Assembly: GCA_010094045.1 (NCBI GenBank)
Contig: ML986579.1
Coordinates: 437,015 to 501,014, forward strand
DNA from: Lojkania enalia
Taxonomy: Eukaryota; Ascomycota; Dothideomycetes; Pleosporales
Length of the DNA stretch: 64,000 nucleotides
Reading direction: 5' to 3'
Shown here: positions 11,495 to 23,252 of the stretch, piece after piece
Numbering within the stretch: the stretch's first letter is position 1
How the letters are laid out: each line of letters starts with the position of its first letter
Made by a program: the position numbers and the translations under genes
Notes under the pieces: model-generated
Databases searched by the model: none
What the model saw: only the letters and a program-made list of their open reading frames with translations
Told to the model about the DNA's origin: nothing

Positions 11495-14237
11495 CTAAGC
11501 GGGCTTGACTTCTAAAGCTCCATTCGCCGACTCCGTTTTCATGTTGCTCTCTTCTTGCTCTAGGATCTCGGGTCGCCATTTAGAAAGCAGTTTTCGCGCT
11601 GAGGGCTTGGCTCTGTCGTCTATCATAGTATTAGTTTCCGCGTAGTGGCTAATTATTTAAACCTTTTAAAAAGTTTCCGGGTTGAACTTACTGGTATGCC
11701 ACATATCCGTTAGCACTTCAACGCATATATCTCTAGCTGGCGGCTTTAGAAGGTGTAGATACTGCAGGACCATCACTGCTAGATCGATACGTTCAGGATC
11801 CTCCGCCATCTTTTTCATGCGCCGAAGAACGTCCCCGTTGACCTCCGCAATCTCTGACATGAAGCGGACGAGAATCTTGTCGGTTCCTTCGACGAACGGG
11901 AGAATACTGTCCAACAGTTTCAACACGCTCCGGAAGTAATGGCCTTTGGAGGGGACGTTGTTCCCATGGCCGTTCATCGCGGCATTGCCATTTACTCCCA
12001 CTCCCTCACTCTGTATGCGGTCGTTCAGCCACTCTTCATTTAGCCAGATGATGGCCGCATCGATTCTCCTCCTCCAGTCATACATGATATAGCTATGAAG
12101 GGCTTCTCGAACCCTATCGCTGAGTGCAAATGACCCCTTCTTCGTTACGCCGTTATACTCGGATTTGATGCCTTCTTCCGGATCTTCTAGACCAACAGAC
12201 GCTCGGGTTGCTAAGCGGGCCAGAATTGTTACCCATGAGTCTCGATCAAAGTTGCTGGCAGCAAGTCGATTGAAACCTCCTTTCGTAGTTTTCGATTTGG
12301 GAGTAGCCTCATCAGCCGCAGAGAGCATGCCGACAAGCCGCTGAACTGTCATATCGCCGTATTTTTGAATTTCTTCGGCGGTAAGAGGTGGAGCTTCAGG
12401 TAGCTTATACGGTGCTAAATGGGAATCTGGAATGCGCTCGGCGACCGTATCATCCGGAGGGGCGCTATCTAACCTGTTGACCATCTGCTCAGCATCCTCG
12501 GGCTCAAAATCCGGTTCGTATTCCTCTTCGTCATCAATGCCGTCGCTCATCGCCATGCTCGTTGAGACAGCTGCAGCTTGAGCTGTGGCTCTGCTCTGCA
12601 AGTCGAGGTATCGAGAGCGTACGACCTAATATTCAAGTGTTAGTTCAGTTCCCATATCAGGCCACGTGACCTTGTGTCATGTACGCGATATCTTGGCGCT
12701 ACCACAACGAATGGGCAATTATATCACTAGAGAAACCAACGGAGGATGAACGTACATTGATAGCGTTCCCTAGCTTCACTTCGTCGATGGATTGCAGAAT
12801 GGGTACAATTAGCCTCAAAAGGACATTGGAATCCGGAAACATTTGCTGAACATCGAGATTCGCTGCTCCGGGGTCTGGCGTCAGCAATAATAACTCACGG
12901 TAACTCACAGGACCAGATGGGAGAGGAGGCACGGATGGAGCTGGGGAAGGGACATTAGCTCCTAGTCGCTGTCTCTTTGCAGCATCTAGGCCATCGGTCG
13001 GTTCTGCTGGAGCTGGCCTCTTCCGGGAAGATTCGTCAAATACATCGAGCCGCATACGCTGCATGCGTTGCAAGTACTGATCTATGCGAATATTGAGAGG
13101 TCCGTCCGGATTCCTACGAGTATTAGCGTAAGTACAGCTACTAAGAGCATATGTATCCGAGCGTACCTTTTCATGACGTTTGCGAGCAAAGCTTTTGTAG
13201 TTCGCTCGATAGACCGAATAAGAACCTTTGTCTTTGGTGTAAGAGGCGAGTTGGCGAGCTTCAGCGCATTGAAGTTAAGCACGCTAGACAATATCTTGTT
13301 GGCGATGGAGGGTCGGCGCTGGATCAACATGCCTAAGCCATTGAGCGTTGCCGTGACAAGCAGCGCATCACTGTCCCCTGTCAGATCTACTCCACCATGT
13401 CTGCATAGCCTATCTAACCTATGATCTCCATGTATAATGTCTAGCAAGCGGTCGAGAAGCCCAGATGCTTCTGCTTCGAGATTCGCGTACGGTATTAGAG
13501 GGTGATCGCGTGGGACAAGCGCGAGGGAGATGTCGTTCTGTCCAGGACGCTGGAAGGCTTGTGAGAATGGCAGCGCATATGTTTGGGAGGTCGTATTCAC
13601 CCTGGGGTCTGCTATCATACCCGGAGTCTGCACGAGGATCACCTGCTGGACGAATTTGACGCAGCATATCCTCACACCCGGTGGAGCAGCATCCATGCGG
13701 CGCAGTACATTCGATTTGATAGCAAGCATATGCTGCCAGTTCTGGGTATCGTGGGGGTCGGCGACACTGCATGCACGTTCAAATATGAGATACCGTTTCA
13801 ACAACTTAGACTATCAAAGACGGGTAGACGCGAGAAGGTACATGGGGTTATCTGAAGCCTCCGCACATGCCCCGCCGACGCTGCACGTTCTGGGAAGGGG
13901 AAACTCACATGTGTCTGTAGACTAGCGGATAGACGCTCGCAGCCGTCTGGACAGCACTCTTGATGACGTTGATGTCGTCAACGGTGGTCAAGTACTCCTT
14001 CAGCGTAGGTAACACAGTCAAAGCGCATGACTCCTTCGCATCAGATGGCCATGCCGGCGATGCAAATGTTTCTGCCAGGAAATCGGCGCCCCATCTCCGT
14101 ATCTCCAGACTGGCGTTTGAATTAGGGCCGATGATGGGTAGGACGCCGGGAATGATGGTTGGATAGTATCTGCCGTCACCCAACGCGAGGGACCGGGCAG
14201 ACTCAAGCTGCCCGAGCGTCTGCGCTGCGGGATTCAT
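11495..14237 (-). CDS. pta1: Pta1/symplekin-like mRNA 3'-end processing factor
   Basis: 781-aa scaffold subunit of the cleavage and polyadenylation factor, acting in the nucleus in mRNA 3'-end formation. Five exons: complement of 11495-11619, 11692-12625, 12756-13113, 13167-13766 and 13909-14237, with every phase matching. The N-terminal half is the symplekin/PTA1 HEAT-repeat domain. Diagnostic stretches include LGQLESARSLAL near the start, VYPLVYRH across intron 1, then VADPHDTQNWQHMLAIKSN, VRICCVKFVQQVILVQTPG and LPFSQAFQRPG. A basic patch (SSRKRPAPAE, DAAKRQRLG) may be a nuclear signal. The C-terminal 300 residues are helical, with an acidic segment (DDEEEYEPDFEPEDAEQ). It is divergent from COA3 across 378 bp. 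Confidence 0.93.
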
Positions 14238-14615
14238 GATGATAGAGCGAGAGCAATGGCAGGGCGGATGAGCTTTGTTTCTTTAGCAGCTGATTGATTG
14301 TCCACACACGCGCGCCGGTCAAACTCGAGAGCGCGACACCGGCCAAGATGCAGCCCGTGCGGGCAACCTCATTCCTGAGCTACCTACAGAGGACAGGAAA
14401 CGGACGGAAGTAATGAAGGCGACAGGGACAGACGACTCCTACGGCGGCGAGCGTAGATGTGGGTGTGGGGATGGAAAGCTACAGGGTAGCAACGACTCGA
14501 AGCCATCAACGGCGTCGCCAAGAGAGGCCTGTGCGCGAAGAGCCTCACTACCACTTGCTCGCAGCACTCCGGCTCCATCCTCGTTTTCACCGCCGTCAGC
14601 CCACCACAAGCCGAG
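14238..14615. promoter_or_regulatory. Divergent promoter shared by PTA1 and COA3
   Basis: Only 378 bp separate the two start codons, so both genes must be driven from here. I see no clear TATA box, which fits housekeeping genes. Confidence 0.6.
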
Positions 14616-15011
14616 ATGCCATAGTGAGTCCCATCCCCTTCGCGCCTCGCGCCGCCTGCACCCCAGTGCCAGCATCATTCCCAGTCCTGACAATGGCAGC
14701 CGTCCCTTCCGATCAACCTATTATGACGAGCGCATGCGGGCATCACCCGCTTTGCTGCGAACCCGCGCGCCTTACCTGGTCAAAAACACCTTCACTGGCG
14801 CCGCTATTTGCACGTTGGTGATTAGTATATGTAAGCTAATGCACATGGGATACGAGCCAATTACTAATAATGCAAAGACGTGTACACCATCAAGGTCATT
14901 TCCCAAGATGAGTTCGAAGATGTCGTAGTCCCAGACGAGCCCATCCGACGACCGCAGCCTCCGAGCACTACTGAGAGCGTAAGACAAGCCATCGCAGACA
15001 AGAAACAGTAA
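14616..15011 (+). CDS. coa3: Coa3-like cytochrome c oxidase assembly factor
   Basis: 90-aa mitochondrial inner-membrane protein that, in yeast, partners Cox14 to stabilise newly made Cox1 and control its translation. Model: 14616-14623, 14700-14830 and 14878-15011. The first coding exon is only 8 nt (ATG CCA TA) and joins in phase to give MPYRPFRSTYYDERMRAS. The family core follows: SPALLRTRAPYLVKNTFTG, then a single transmembrane segment (AAICTLVISIYVYTI), then the intermembrane-space tail KVISQDEFEDVVVPDEP. Length, membrane position and the FEDVVVPD motif all match Coa3. The tiny first exon is inferred from frame and splice signals; the rest is clear. Confidence 0.85.
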
Positions 15012-15630
15012 CTTCAGCGGTTCACAAGAGCTACCGTTCGCCGTTCGCAAAGGCTATCTCGATGTGGGTTGATACCAAGGAAGGCCATCTTCCGCGGATG
15101 TAAATTGTGTACCATTACATACAATGAATGCATGGGGCAGGCGCTAAGGAGCATTATATTTGGAGATATGGGTACCTGCGGCCGTCTTGGGATGTTTGAG
15201 CGAGTCAACTCCCCTCCTCAGCCTATCAATCTTGGGTGAACTTGAAATATAGCACGCGCTGAAATTCCCGCCCGATCTAATTATTCTGGGACAAAACGAG
15301 CTTCATTCTGTGTCTACATCTATGATAGTTGTGATTGGTTATACATTAATTTCTATGTCTATTCAACGTCGTCCGAAACAGAAGCCCTTCATTTTGACCT
15401 TGAGTATTTTACCAAGAAGAACGACTTTTGCACTGAGTTGTCCGTTAATATTGGTGGATGATAGCTCTAGAAGGGGTGAGGTGTTGTACTCCCACGACAC
15501 CCAATAAGCGCGTTCCAGTTATGCAACCACTTACCCGACGCCGCGGATGCAAGATATGGATGCCTGAGCCTGATCACGACTCACATGAATTCAACTACTA
15601 TCGAAGAAGCCTACCGACAGCGGCTATGAC
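15012..15630. other. Intergenic, COA3 to deaminase
   Basis: No supported gene. It contains the COA3 3' region and the presumed promoter of the deaminase gene. An unrecognised 5' exon of the latter could lie here, since its reading frame is open for several codons ahead of the chosen ATG. Confidence 0.5.
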
Positions 15631-17874
15631 ATGGATCTTTCTCCATTGCGCCTTACAGAGAATATCCATCTCCTCGAGCGGCTTCGAAACAAGCCTATTC
15701 CGAGAACCGCGAACAGACTCATTAATACAAGCAATGATAATGGAAGACAGCTCAGCCTGAGGAAAGAGCTTGAGATTGTTGAAGATCTCACTTATCTTTC
15801 TGTTTACAGTAATGATCCAGCGGATGTTATGGCCTTATGTATCGAGGAGCAAGCCAACCACGAAGGGATGATTGTATCAATTGCGACGAATACTGGCCCT
15901 TCCCAGCATCTGCAGAAGGGCGTCCAAAGCATAGTTGACACCTTAGCGAATGATACTGGTCTGACTGGCCTTTCGTCTCTCTTTGAAATTCAGCGCTAAT
16001 GACTGCTAGACCCTGCCAGAAATGGGCTTCATATGCTCCTACGAAAGACAATCGAGCATGGCCGTTCCCGCATGGAGAGTCGCCTTGGGTTCAAGAATGG
16101 GTCAAATGCAAGCGAACGATTAAAGTCATCGACTGCGACTCTTCTTCAAAGAGTACTTACCCATTACTGTAAGGTTCATCCCAAGGCCCGATCGACTTTA
16201 AAGGATCTATACAACCTGGCCAATCGATTCCTACGGCAATCGGAACAATATAACAAGTCAATTCAGAAGAGCCGAGAGCGCAGTTTAACGGATAGCATCC
16301 TGTTGTCCATAATTAGCACCGCCTCTGAAATATGGAAGCTCTACCGAGAGGACATTATAAGAATCCTTAGTCGAATTGCCAATGACGCAATGGATCCCTC
16401 TACGAAAGAGTCCATGATGTACAGGCTCGGCTGTTTAGCGCAATATGTTTCTGCGGCTGAGATGCTACTCAAATACGCCGTACGATTCTCAGTTTTCAAG
16501 GCCATCAAAGTTCGCCTAGTCTCTCTTGCAGCTTGCAATCTGTCTCAAATTATCAATAAAGCCAATAATCAGACACCGAGAGGGTTGTTGAACCGACATT
16601 TGCACGCTTCAGCAACATCCCAACGCCATGAAATTTGCCCGAATATACCGTCTATCCTTCAATGGCGAAAGATGAGGCTCACGAACGAAGCAAAAGCGAT
16701 CGACGAACAGATAGTGCGCTACGCTAACAAGAACGAGTACAAAGTCCACGCCGAGATACAGCTCATTATAGAATATGAACGTCGCCCCCACGTGACTTAT
16801 CCTCCACGAATCCTAAAGTCAAGCAAGAGTGCCTGCTTTCTCTGCGATTTGTTTATCAGAACCCATGGGAAGTTCAATACTCCGAAAACTCACGGAAAGG
16901 TGTACGATCGCTGGATGTTACCTTCACTTGATGGCCTAGGCATTCCGAAGAGAAGGCGGAAAGATTTAATATGCGTGTTCGAAAGATTCAATGACGCGGT
17001 GGAGGAGGTGGTGTTGAAAGTGGCGAAGAAACAGGGGGAGAAGCAATTTGATAACCCCAGGGAAAGCGATCTCTTCTCACATGCGCTATCTACCACGCTG
17101 CTTTCAGCTTCTGACGAAAGCCTCTCTACGATACGACCATCGAGAAATCATTCCCTTAGCAATGTATTGGAAGTGACAACCCGCCCCGATCCCAGGAAAC
17201 CTGACCCTAACGGGGAGCAAGAGTTAGCTGATACTCAATCTATGAATCAGCGAACACTCGGCGCCCCTTCCAACACATCCTCTGCTAGATCTGAAAGCAA
17301 TAGCAAACTTCGCCCCGGCAGTTCATCGGCTCAGATTGCCGGTTCTACGCACCAAGCACATAGTGTAGGCTCGCTCGTGTTACCCTTGACATCGGTGATG
17401 CCTATGCTCCATAAACTACATAGTTTGGCAAAAAGCCACTCGGCTAGCATATCCGAAAGTCCCACCCCCGAGAGTGGTCCTTCAAGCCGAGCAGAACGCA
17501 TCTCGCACCTTAAAGAGGTCCGTCTCCAGCCCGGGGTGCCATATATCCACGCCTTTGATTCTTCTTTCACCGTGGTTTGGTTGATCACTTCAGGAATTCA
17601 CATCGAACTTTCAAGGTCATTTGAAGATCTTATTACGTCGCAGGAGTGTTTCATCCTCCCCGAGTCGAATGGGAAAGTGATAAGTGTAGAATCGACGTGG
17701 CTTGAGCGGACCGAAGCCGAACGAGGCAATTTTGATGAAGGCTTCGTGGTGGATCTCGAAGAGGCAATCGAACAAGTAAGTATGAAGGAGGGTGTGCTGT
17801 TTGGACGGCCGGGATTGTTACTCAGAAAAGCCAAAGATATTGTAAGACTCAAGGCAAGGTACACACATGGCTAA
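15631..17874 (+). CDS. OTT_1508-like deaminase-fold protein
   Basis: About 730 aa, model 15631-15958 joined to 16010-17874; the intron removes two in-frame stops and has a CTAAT branch ahead of TAG, though its donor GTCTGA is weak. The middle carries the deaminase signature: KVHAEIQLI near residue 357 (Zn-binding His, catalytic Glu) and SACFLCDLF about 30 residues on (two Zn-binding Cys), then THGKFNTPKTHGKVYDRW. This HAE...CxxC arrangement is that of the OTT_1508-like deaminases, a group known from Orientia and widespread in fungi, related to bacterial toxin-type deaminases. Residues 1-330 are helical. Residues about 450-590 are Ser/Pro-rich, and the last 130 residues form a separate, unrecognised domain (QPGVPYIHAFDSSFTVVW, SWLERTEAERGN-like region). 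Whether it deaminates nucleic acid, nucleotides or something else is unknown. Confidence 0.82.
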
Positions 17875-18083
17875 AATAGGGGCAAGTAGTTCATATTCTA
17901 GATACTACGATGGACAAACCCTTACGTTTCTTCATCAATTTGAACATCAGAATTAGTATCTATTTATTGGTATTGTCGGTTTTCAATTACTGCGAAGATA
18001 CATGGGAAACTTGTCAAGTGGGTACAAGGCTTGTGAGGAGCTGAAGAAATTCAGAATTTTACTTCGTTTATTCCTTTTTTGCT

Positions 18084-19622
18084 TTAATGTTTCATGCCCA
18101 AAACCTGGAAAGTATGAATCAAGGGTGCGGCATTTGCCTGCGTAATCCTCAAGCGCACTCCATTCGTCTTAACCTTCGTACTTGGCCTATCAATTCTCTT
18201 ATATCCTATTGATGTTCCGGTTACAATCGTCTTCCATGCCCCGTCCACAAAAGCATCAATCGCATAACCGCCTATACGCTGGCCTAAAGCAATATGTTCC
18301 TGCACGATGAAAGCCTCAATCGTATGTAGACTATTCAAAGTGACCACCAGTGACCCAGTTTTTTCGTTGTCGTTCATGGCCCAGTAAGTACTTCCCTCAC
18401 TGTCCAGTACATTTAGCGGCCCATAAAGCTTATAGTTTCCTTCACGTACGCTGCTCGCATTCGCTATGAGGCTGCTCGGGTTGATCCGGAGACCAAAAAA
18501 CGCATCGCGTTGAGCCTTGAACTTGAGTAGAACGTCCAAGTCCTCCTTGGGAATTTGCCCTGATGTATCTGGAGGCACGTCAAGAAGGAGGTTCACGCTT
18601 CTGCCCACGGATTTCAAGTACATATCCATTAGGGCATCGGCCATTTTCGGTCTCTCCCCTGCATGCCAAAACCAGCCGCTCCTCAACCTCGCATCGGCTT
18701 CTGCCGGCGTCCAATAAGTGCCATCTCTCACTCCAGTCTGCAGCTGGGCCTCGTTGTATCTTGTCTGATCCTGCGTCCTACTGATAGTATGCCAGTTCGT
18801 CACTACCGTTGCCCCATCCTCATTTCCCACCCATCTCGCATCGACGCCTTGATGACCCCACATTATAGCATCAGGCTGATGCAGCCTTATAATATCCCTA
18901 AACTTCGCCCAGTCAAATGTCTGCACCGTATTTGATCCACTCGCACCATCAAGCCAGATCTCAAACAACTCGACTTTCTCTCCATCACCCAGTTGCATCG
19001 TAACCAACTCCGTCAATTGCTGTGAGTAAAACTCATTATAATCTCCCGGGCTACTGTTTCCAAAAATCTGCGGCTCATCAAACGCAGTTCCGGATAGTTG
19101 TGTTTTGGGCATTGCAGGGTCGCGGTGGATATCCCACGGGCTCAAATAAACACCAAACTTCAATCCGAACTTCTTCGCGCTCTGCGCTGCCATTCTTACT
19201 ACATCCGCATCGAGGCCCTTCCCTACCCTGTCTTTTGCCCACTTCCCGTTTCCGATTTTGTATGTTGTCGTGTTGGTGTCCCAGAGGGCCATACCATCAT
19301 GATGTTTCGCTGTCAGAATCATGCCTGCCATTCCCGCGTCTGAGAAAGTTCTCGCCCATTGGTCTATGTCCAATGATGTTGGAGCGAAGATGTCGGGAAG
19401 GGTTTGACTTCGACCCCATTCTTCGTTTGTGAAGGTGTTGGGCCCGAAGTGGAGGAATGCGTAGAATTCAAGACGATGCCAAGAAAGCTGGCGAGACGAT
19501 GGTGTGCGCAGATAGGGAGCTGGCGAGGATTGCGCGGATATGGGGATTGTGAAGAGATGTGTTGTAGCGAAGAGGAGGCATGTCAATTTCAGGATTGATG
19601 TCATCCACGCCATTGTCGGCAT
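18084..19622 (-). CDS. Secreted GH29 alpha-L-fucosidase
   Basis: 512-aa intronless glycoside hydrolase predicted to be secreted and to release alpha-linked fucose from glycans. The N-terminus has a signal peptide (a hydrophobic stretch, LKLTCLLFATTHLFTIPISA, ending near residue 30). GH29 hallmarks follow in order: FLHFGPNTFTNEEWG, MILTAKHHDGMALWDT, GVYLSPWDIH and EIWLDGASG near residue 222, whose Asp is the expected nucleophile. A WHAGERPK segment and LLLDVPPD close the catalytic barrel. The C-terminal 140 residues resemble an F5/8 type C (discoidin) carbohydrate-binding module (STYWAMNDNE, SLHTIEAFIVQEHIALGQ, VRLRITQA). The start is the ATG at 19622; an alternative in-frame ATG lies three codons in. 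Confidence 0.9.
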   Translation of the reverse strand: MPTMAWMTSILKLTCLLFATTHLFTIPISAQSSPAPYLRTPSSRQLSWHRLEFYAFLHFGPNTFTNEEWGRSQTLPDIFAPTSLDIDQWARTFSDAGMAGMILTAKHHDGMALWDTNTTTYKIGNGKWAKDRVGKGLDADVVRMAAQSAKKFGLKFGVYLSPWDIHRDPAMPKTQLSGTAFDEPQIFGNSSPGDYNEFYSQQLTELVTMQLGDGEKVELFEIWLDGASGSNTVQTFDWAKFRDIIRLHQPDAIMWGHQGVDARWVGNEDGATVVTNWHTISRTQDQTRYNEAQLQTGVRDGTYWTPAEADARLRSGWFWHAGERPKMADALMDMYLKSVGRSVNLLLDVPPDTSGQIPKEDLDVLLKFKAQRDAFFGLRINPSSLIANASSVREGNYKLYGPLNVLDSEGSTYWAMNDNEKTGSLVVTLNSLHTIEAFIVQEHIALGQRIGGYAIDAFVDGAWKTIVTGTSIGYKRIDRPSTKVKTNGVRLRITQANAAPLIHTFQVLGMKH

Positions 19623-19761
19623 TGTTGTCGAGATATGAGAGAGATCTCAGATACTTGAGAATATTTGAGGCAACTAAAGATGGAGTTCACTCAATTATCA
19701 GTCTTATTTTTTTTTAAAAGGTGGAGTGCGACAATGCAAGTAAACTCTTCAACGACGCAAG

Positions 19762-20001
19762 ATGTTTGCGACAGCAAGTCTATTCCGCAGCCTGGCCATA
19801 CTTATCATTTCTTTGGCCTACCCATACTATATCCACCTCGGTCCGCTGACGAAAGAGACGGGACTGGTGGATGCCGGCGCGAGATTAACCGTGCTTCATC
19901 TCGCCAATTTGCCTACAGTACTATATATTAACACCGCGACAACGGCAAAGGGAAAAGCATCCTCGACAAAGTCAATCAAAACAAATGCGACTGGTCTATA
20001 A
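19762..20001 (+). CDS. Possible small membrane protein, hypothetical
   Basis: 79-codon frame starting at an ATG about 140 bp from the divergent fucosidase start. The N-terminus is hydrophobic (SLAILIISLAYPYYIHL), like a signal anchor, followed by a Thr/Lys-rich tail. I recognise no family, so this could equally be a chance frame or a remnant. It is listed only because it has an ATG and a coherent hydrophobic segment. Confidence 0.2.
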   Translation: MFATASLFRSLAILIISLAYPYYIHLGPLTKETGLVDAGARLTVLHLANLPTVLYINTATTAKGKASSTKSIKTNATGL

Positions 20002-20457
20002 ATTTCGATGTTAAAGGGAAATTTCTGACAACCCAAATATATCGTCCATGAAATCTGGAATGAGAGGATTAAACTTCGAGATCTCTACAATGGGTAGGGT
20101 GTTGATAGTCTTATCAGCCTCGGCTCGCTACATATGAATTTGGTTTTGATATCTGCGGATGACACTAATAGAATAGAATGTAGATTTAACAGGTTCTACG
20201 TACCTGATAGGCGTCTAAGCCTTGCCGGAAGGTGTCTACTCTACGCCCACTGCTTATTAACGTCTCATTCAGACCCGTTGAGAGGCGAATAAATCCTCTT
20301 AATACAGTAGTGAGCAGAAATCAAGTCTGTCGTCACTCCGCAAGAGCAATAGCCCTAAGCGGATCTAGGTAATTATCCATCCTAACAATTTGCAACCGCG
20401 AGGTTCGTTATGAGGGAGCTACGAATCATCTTTGCGTATAATGAGTCTCCGTCAACC
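20002..20457. other. Intergenic, downstream of the HET gene
   Basis: AT-rich sequence with no supported gene. It holds the 3' region of the HET gene, which ends at 20458 on the minus strand. Confidence 0.5.
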
Positions 20458-23252
20458 TCATTCAAGAATGAACTCTTTCCAAGTCTTGCCCGGGCCGCAG
20501 GAGTTGTTGAAGGCCTCTTTGAACACTTTTCCCAAGCCAACACGCCGCGATATCCCCAGCCTCGTCTCTAGAAGGAGAACAAAGAACAAGTCCCACTCGG
20601 AGTGTTCGTCAGTCTGCGGTATATAAAACGTCCACATTTTCTTTTCTTCTCGTGTGAAATTTTTCGCATCCGAGATGGCAATAAATTCGTGTTCGGTACC
20701 GCTCTCCTTGACATGTGTATCACCCCATTTGGAATCAAGGAGGATAGTTCCACACCAGTCGCCAGTGTAGTCTGCAATGTCATAACGACGGAGGCAGGGT
20801 GCTGTATCGGGCCTAGCGTCGGATTGATTCATACGATCTTGAGGTAACAGCCGTAGTAGAGCAGACCACGTACAGAATTGGAGGTAGCGTTGGTCAGGTA
20901 ACTGAGAGTCGTGGGAAGCTTTTGGGTCTGCAATGTTGACGCAGAATGGGTATTCCGGCATAGTCCGCTTAAGTGATTCATTATTCTTGTTATAAATCTC
21001 TTCGGGGATCGGCCGACCATAGCTGTCATAATAGCAATCTTTAGTCGGCGAGCGCTGGTCCCTATAACCTTGCCACTGACTATGAACTTTTTGGAGTCTT
21101 TTTGTTGCTTGCGAGCCATCCCAAACAGGGCGAAGTGTCCCGTGCCCGTCACGGATATACCACTTGATCCATGTATGCTCCATTAGGAATTGATGAACAT
21201 TTTCGAGACAGTCTTTTATGGAAGGTCCTGTATAGCAATTTGTGGTGCCGTCTTCCACTAGCTCCCACCCACACCATGACCAAGTTGGGAATATTATTTC
21301 CCCATAATCTCTAACTTTTTGCTCATTCATTTTATCTAGTGGCTCTCGAATGCGGGTAGGACCGGTCGGTTGCCATAGGAGAGCAAGGTCAAAATGTGAG
21401 CTTGGGAGCCCGAATAGGAAGGGAGATCCCATCCGATCCCCGAGGAGATTAGTGAGGCCACGAAACGCTGCAAGGATATCTTTGGGCCGACCCAATGTTC
21501 GTTTGGCGTACAACTCTACACATGTCATGTAGACTCGGAACCCGCGGCTATCCAGTTCGTCAAGCAGCTTGAGTGGACTGTGAACGAGTTCAAGAGACCA
21601 GGAGTGGGTTCTTTGCTCGGCAATGATGTCTTCAGACATAGCTGCGCTTCGGCATTGGAAGTATATTCTGTCATTGGTAAATATTAGGCACCGTTTGCTG
21701 AGTAGCCGCTCCTGAAACGTCCAGGCCCGGGTATTCCATTTCGACGACTCAATGTATGTTTCTGCAAGCCGAGAAACCATCAATCGGACACCTGGTGCAC
21801 ACAGCTCATCGTGTTGACGAACAATTCGTTCCGGTAGTAGACCTCTAAGGCCAGATTGGTGACTATCCCCGTCCGCTGCACAGATTGTTAAATGGGCGTT
21901 CCCGTAGACAAGGTCCATGACAGCAGAGTTCAATTCCCATGACTTGGCGCTGTCTTGGACAATGCAAAGCGAATCAACCTGCGAAATGGGTATATAATTA
22001 GTAAAGGTTCTGTCGACAATGAGGGGAGTGTAATGTCATGATAGTTTGTTTAAGGGTTAAGCTATTGTACCAAACGCTGCTTTAGTGGCATTCAGAAAAA
22101 GCAAAAGGGGAGAGGAATGCCTTTCAAACGTACCCAGAGATAGCGCTCGCCCAAGCTCCGCACCAGATGAATGGCATCCTGAATAACCTTCGGTAGTCTG
22201 AGTAGAATCTTTTCGAGGCCCCCGGGTTCTTGATGAGAAATAATGTTGCGAAGAGTGGTTGTATACCTTCGTCCAATACCCCACATATAGCTAAGGGCGA
22301 CGTACCGGGATCCTGTAGGGAGTGATGTGAGACACATTTGATGCACATCAACAACCCCGAAGTACGATTTGCTCCTCATGCTGCGAAAATCGTCACCTCT
22401 ATCTATTTTACACAAGTCCTGATGCGACCCATCGCAGATTTCGAGCCAACTTTTAACTAAGGCATGGTTCTTCGCAGCGCTGTTAATATATCGTCCGAGA
22501 AAATACGCATCGGATTCCCAGAGTCGCTGGGAACTTGGATCGGTCAATTGTTTCGCTTCGGCAGCTACTAGAACGAGATAGCTTTCGGGAAAGGCATCTC
22601 GGTCCCATTCGAGCCGTATGCGTCTGGTACGCGGTCGGGTCTCTGTGACGTTGTGATGGCGAGGATGTCTTATGAGTTCGCGTCCGTCCAGCTGCCAGGT
22701 CACATAGCATTCGGCCTTAGCTTTTTCGTACTCTTGGGCTGGCGTAGCATTCTGGGTGGCCTCAAAGGCTGTCATGTCTTTCTCGGGAAGTGAGTTTATG
22801 ACCAGCGTGCAGAATGGGCAACTCGGATTGCCCTTCGCCGCTTTATTGATCCTACATAGCGGACCGAGACGCTGTCGACCAGAGCCAGGGCCGAGAGCAA
22901 ATTCAGAGCCAATAGAGGAGTTGTTTGTTCCGGCTAGGGACGTGCGGTAAGCCTTTTGTGTACGATTGGAAGCGTGATCCAGAACCAAGAACTTGTTCAG
23001 GCTGAGCCCAAGTGCTTTGCAGTAAGAGCATAATTCTCTTTTTGAGCTTAGTATGTTAGCTCCTTTGACTGCTTGAACCCACTCCCGGAGCGTTTTGTTC
23101 CTTGGTTGACGTGGATCCTGTTGTTGTCCGTCATCCTGCTGATGTCTTTTTAGATGTTGGCGTCCGTTTGCCTATTGTTATTAATGTTCCTGAAATCGCG
23201 GCGTGCTGAAGGGCGTATTATTTACCTCCCCATTATCCGGGTCCACGGGCAT
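20458..23252 (-). CDS. HET-domain protein (heterokaryon incompatibility)
   Basis: 861 aa, model complement of 20458-21978, 22134-23171 and 23226-23252. The first exon is 27 nt (MPVDPDNGE) and joins in frame. Near residue 55 lies ELCSYCKAL and about 50 residues later NPSCPFCTL, the paired CxxC elements commonly found ahead of the HET domain. The HET domain starts near residue 297 with SRYVALSYMWG. It continues with LRLPKVIQDAIHLV and RYLWVDSLCIVQD (spanning the intron), then SAVMDLVYGNAHLTICAADG and ESSKWNTRAWTFQERLLSKR. These are the three conserved HET blocks. In Podospora and Neurospora such proteins trigger cell death when unlike strains fuse; the HET domain is TIR-like. No NACHT/WD40 partner region is present, so regulation is not evident. 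Some polymorphic HET genes sit in rearranged accessory regions, which fits this location. Confidence 0.92.
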
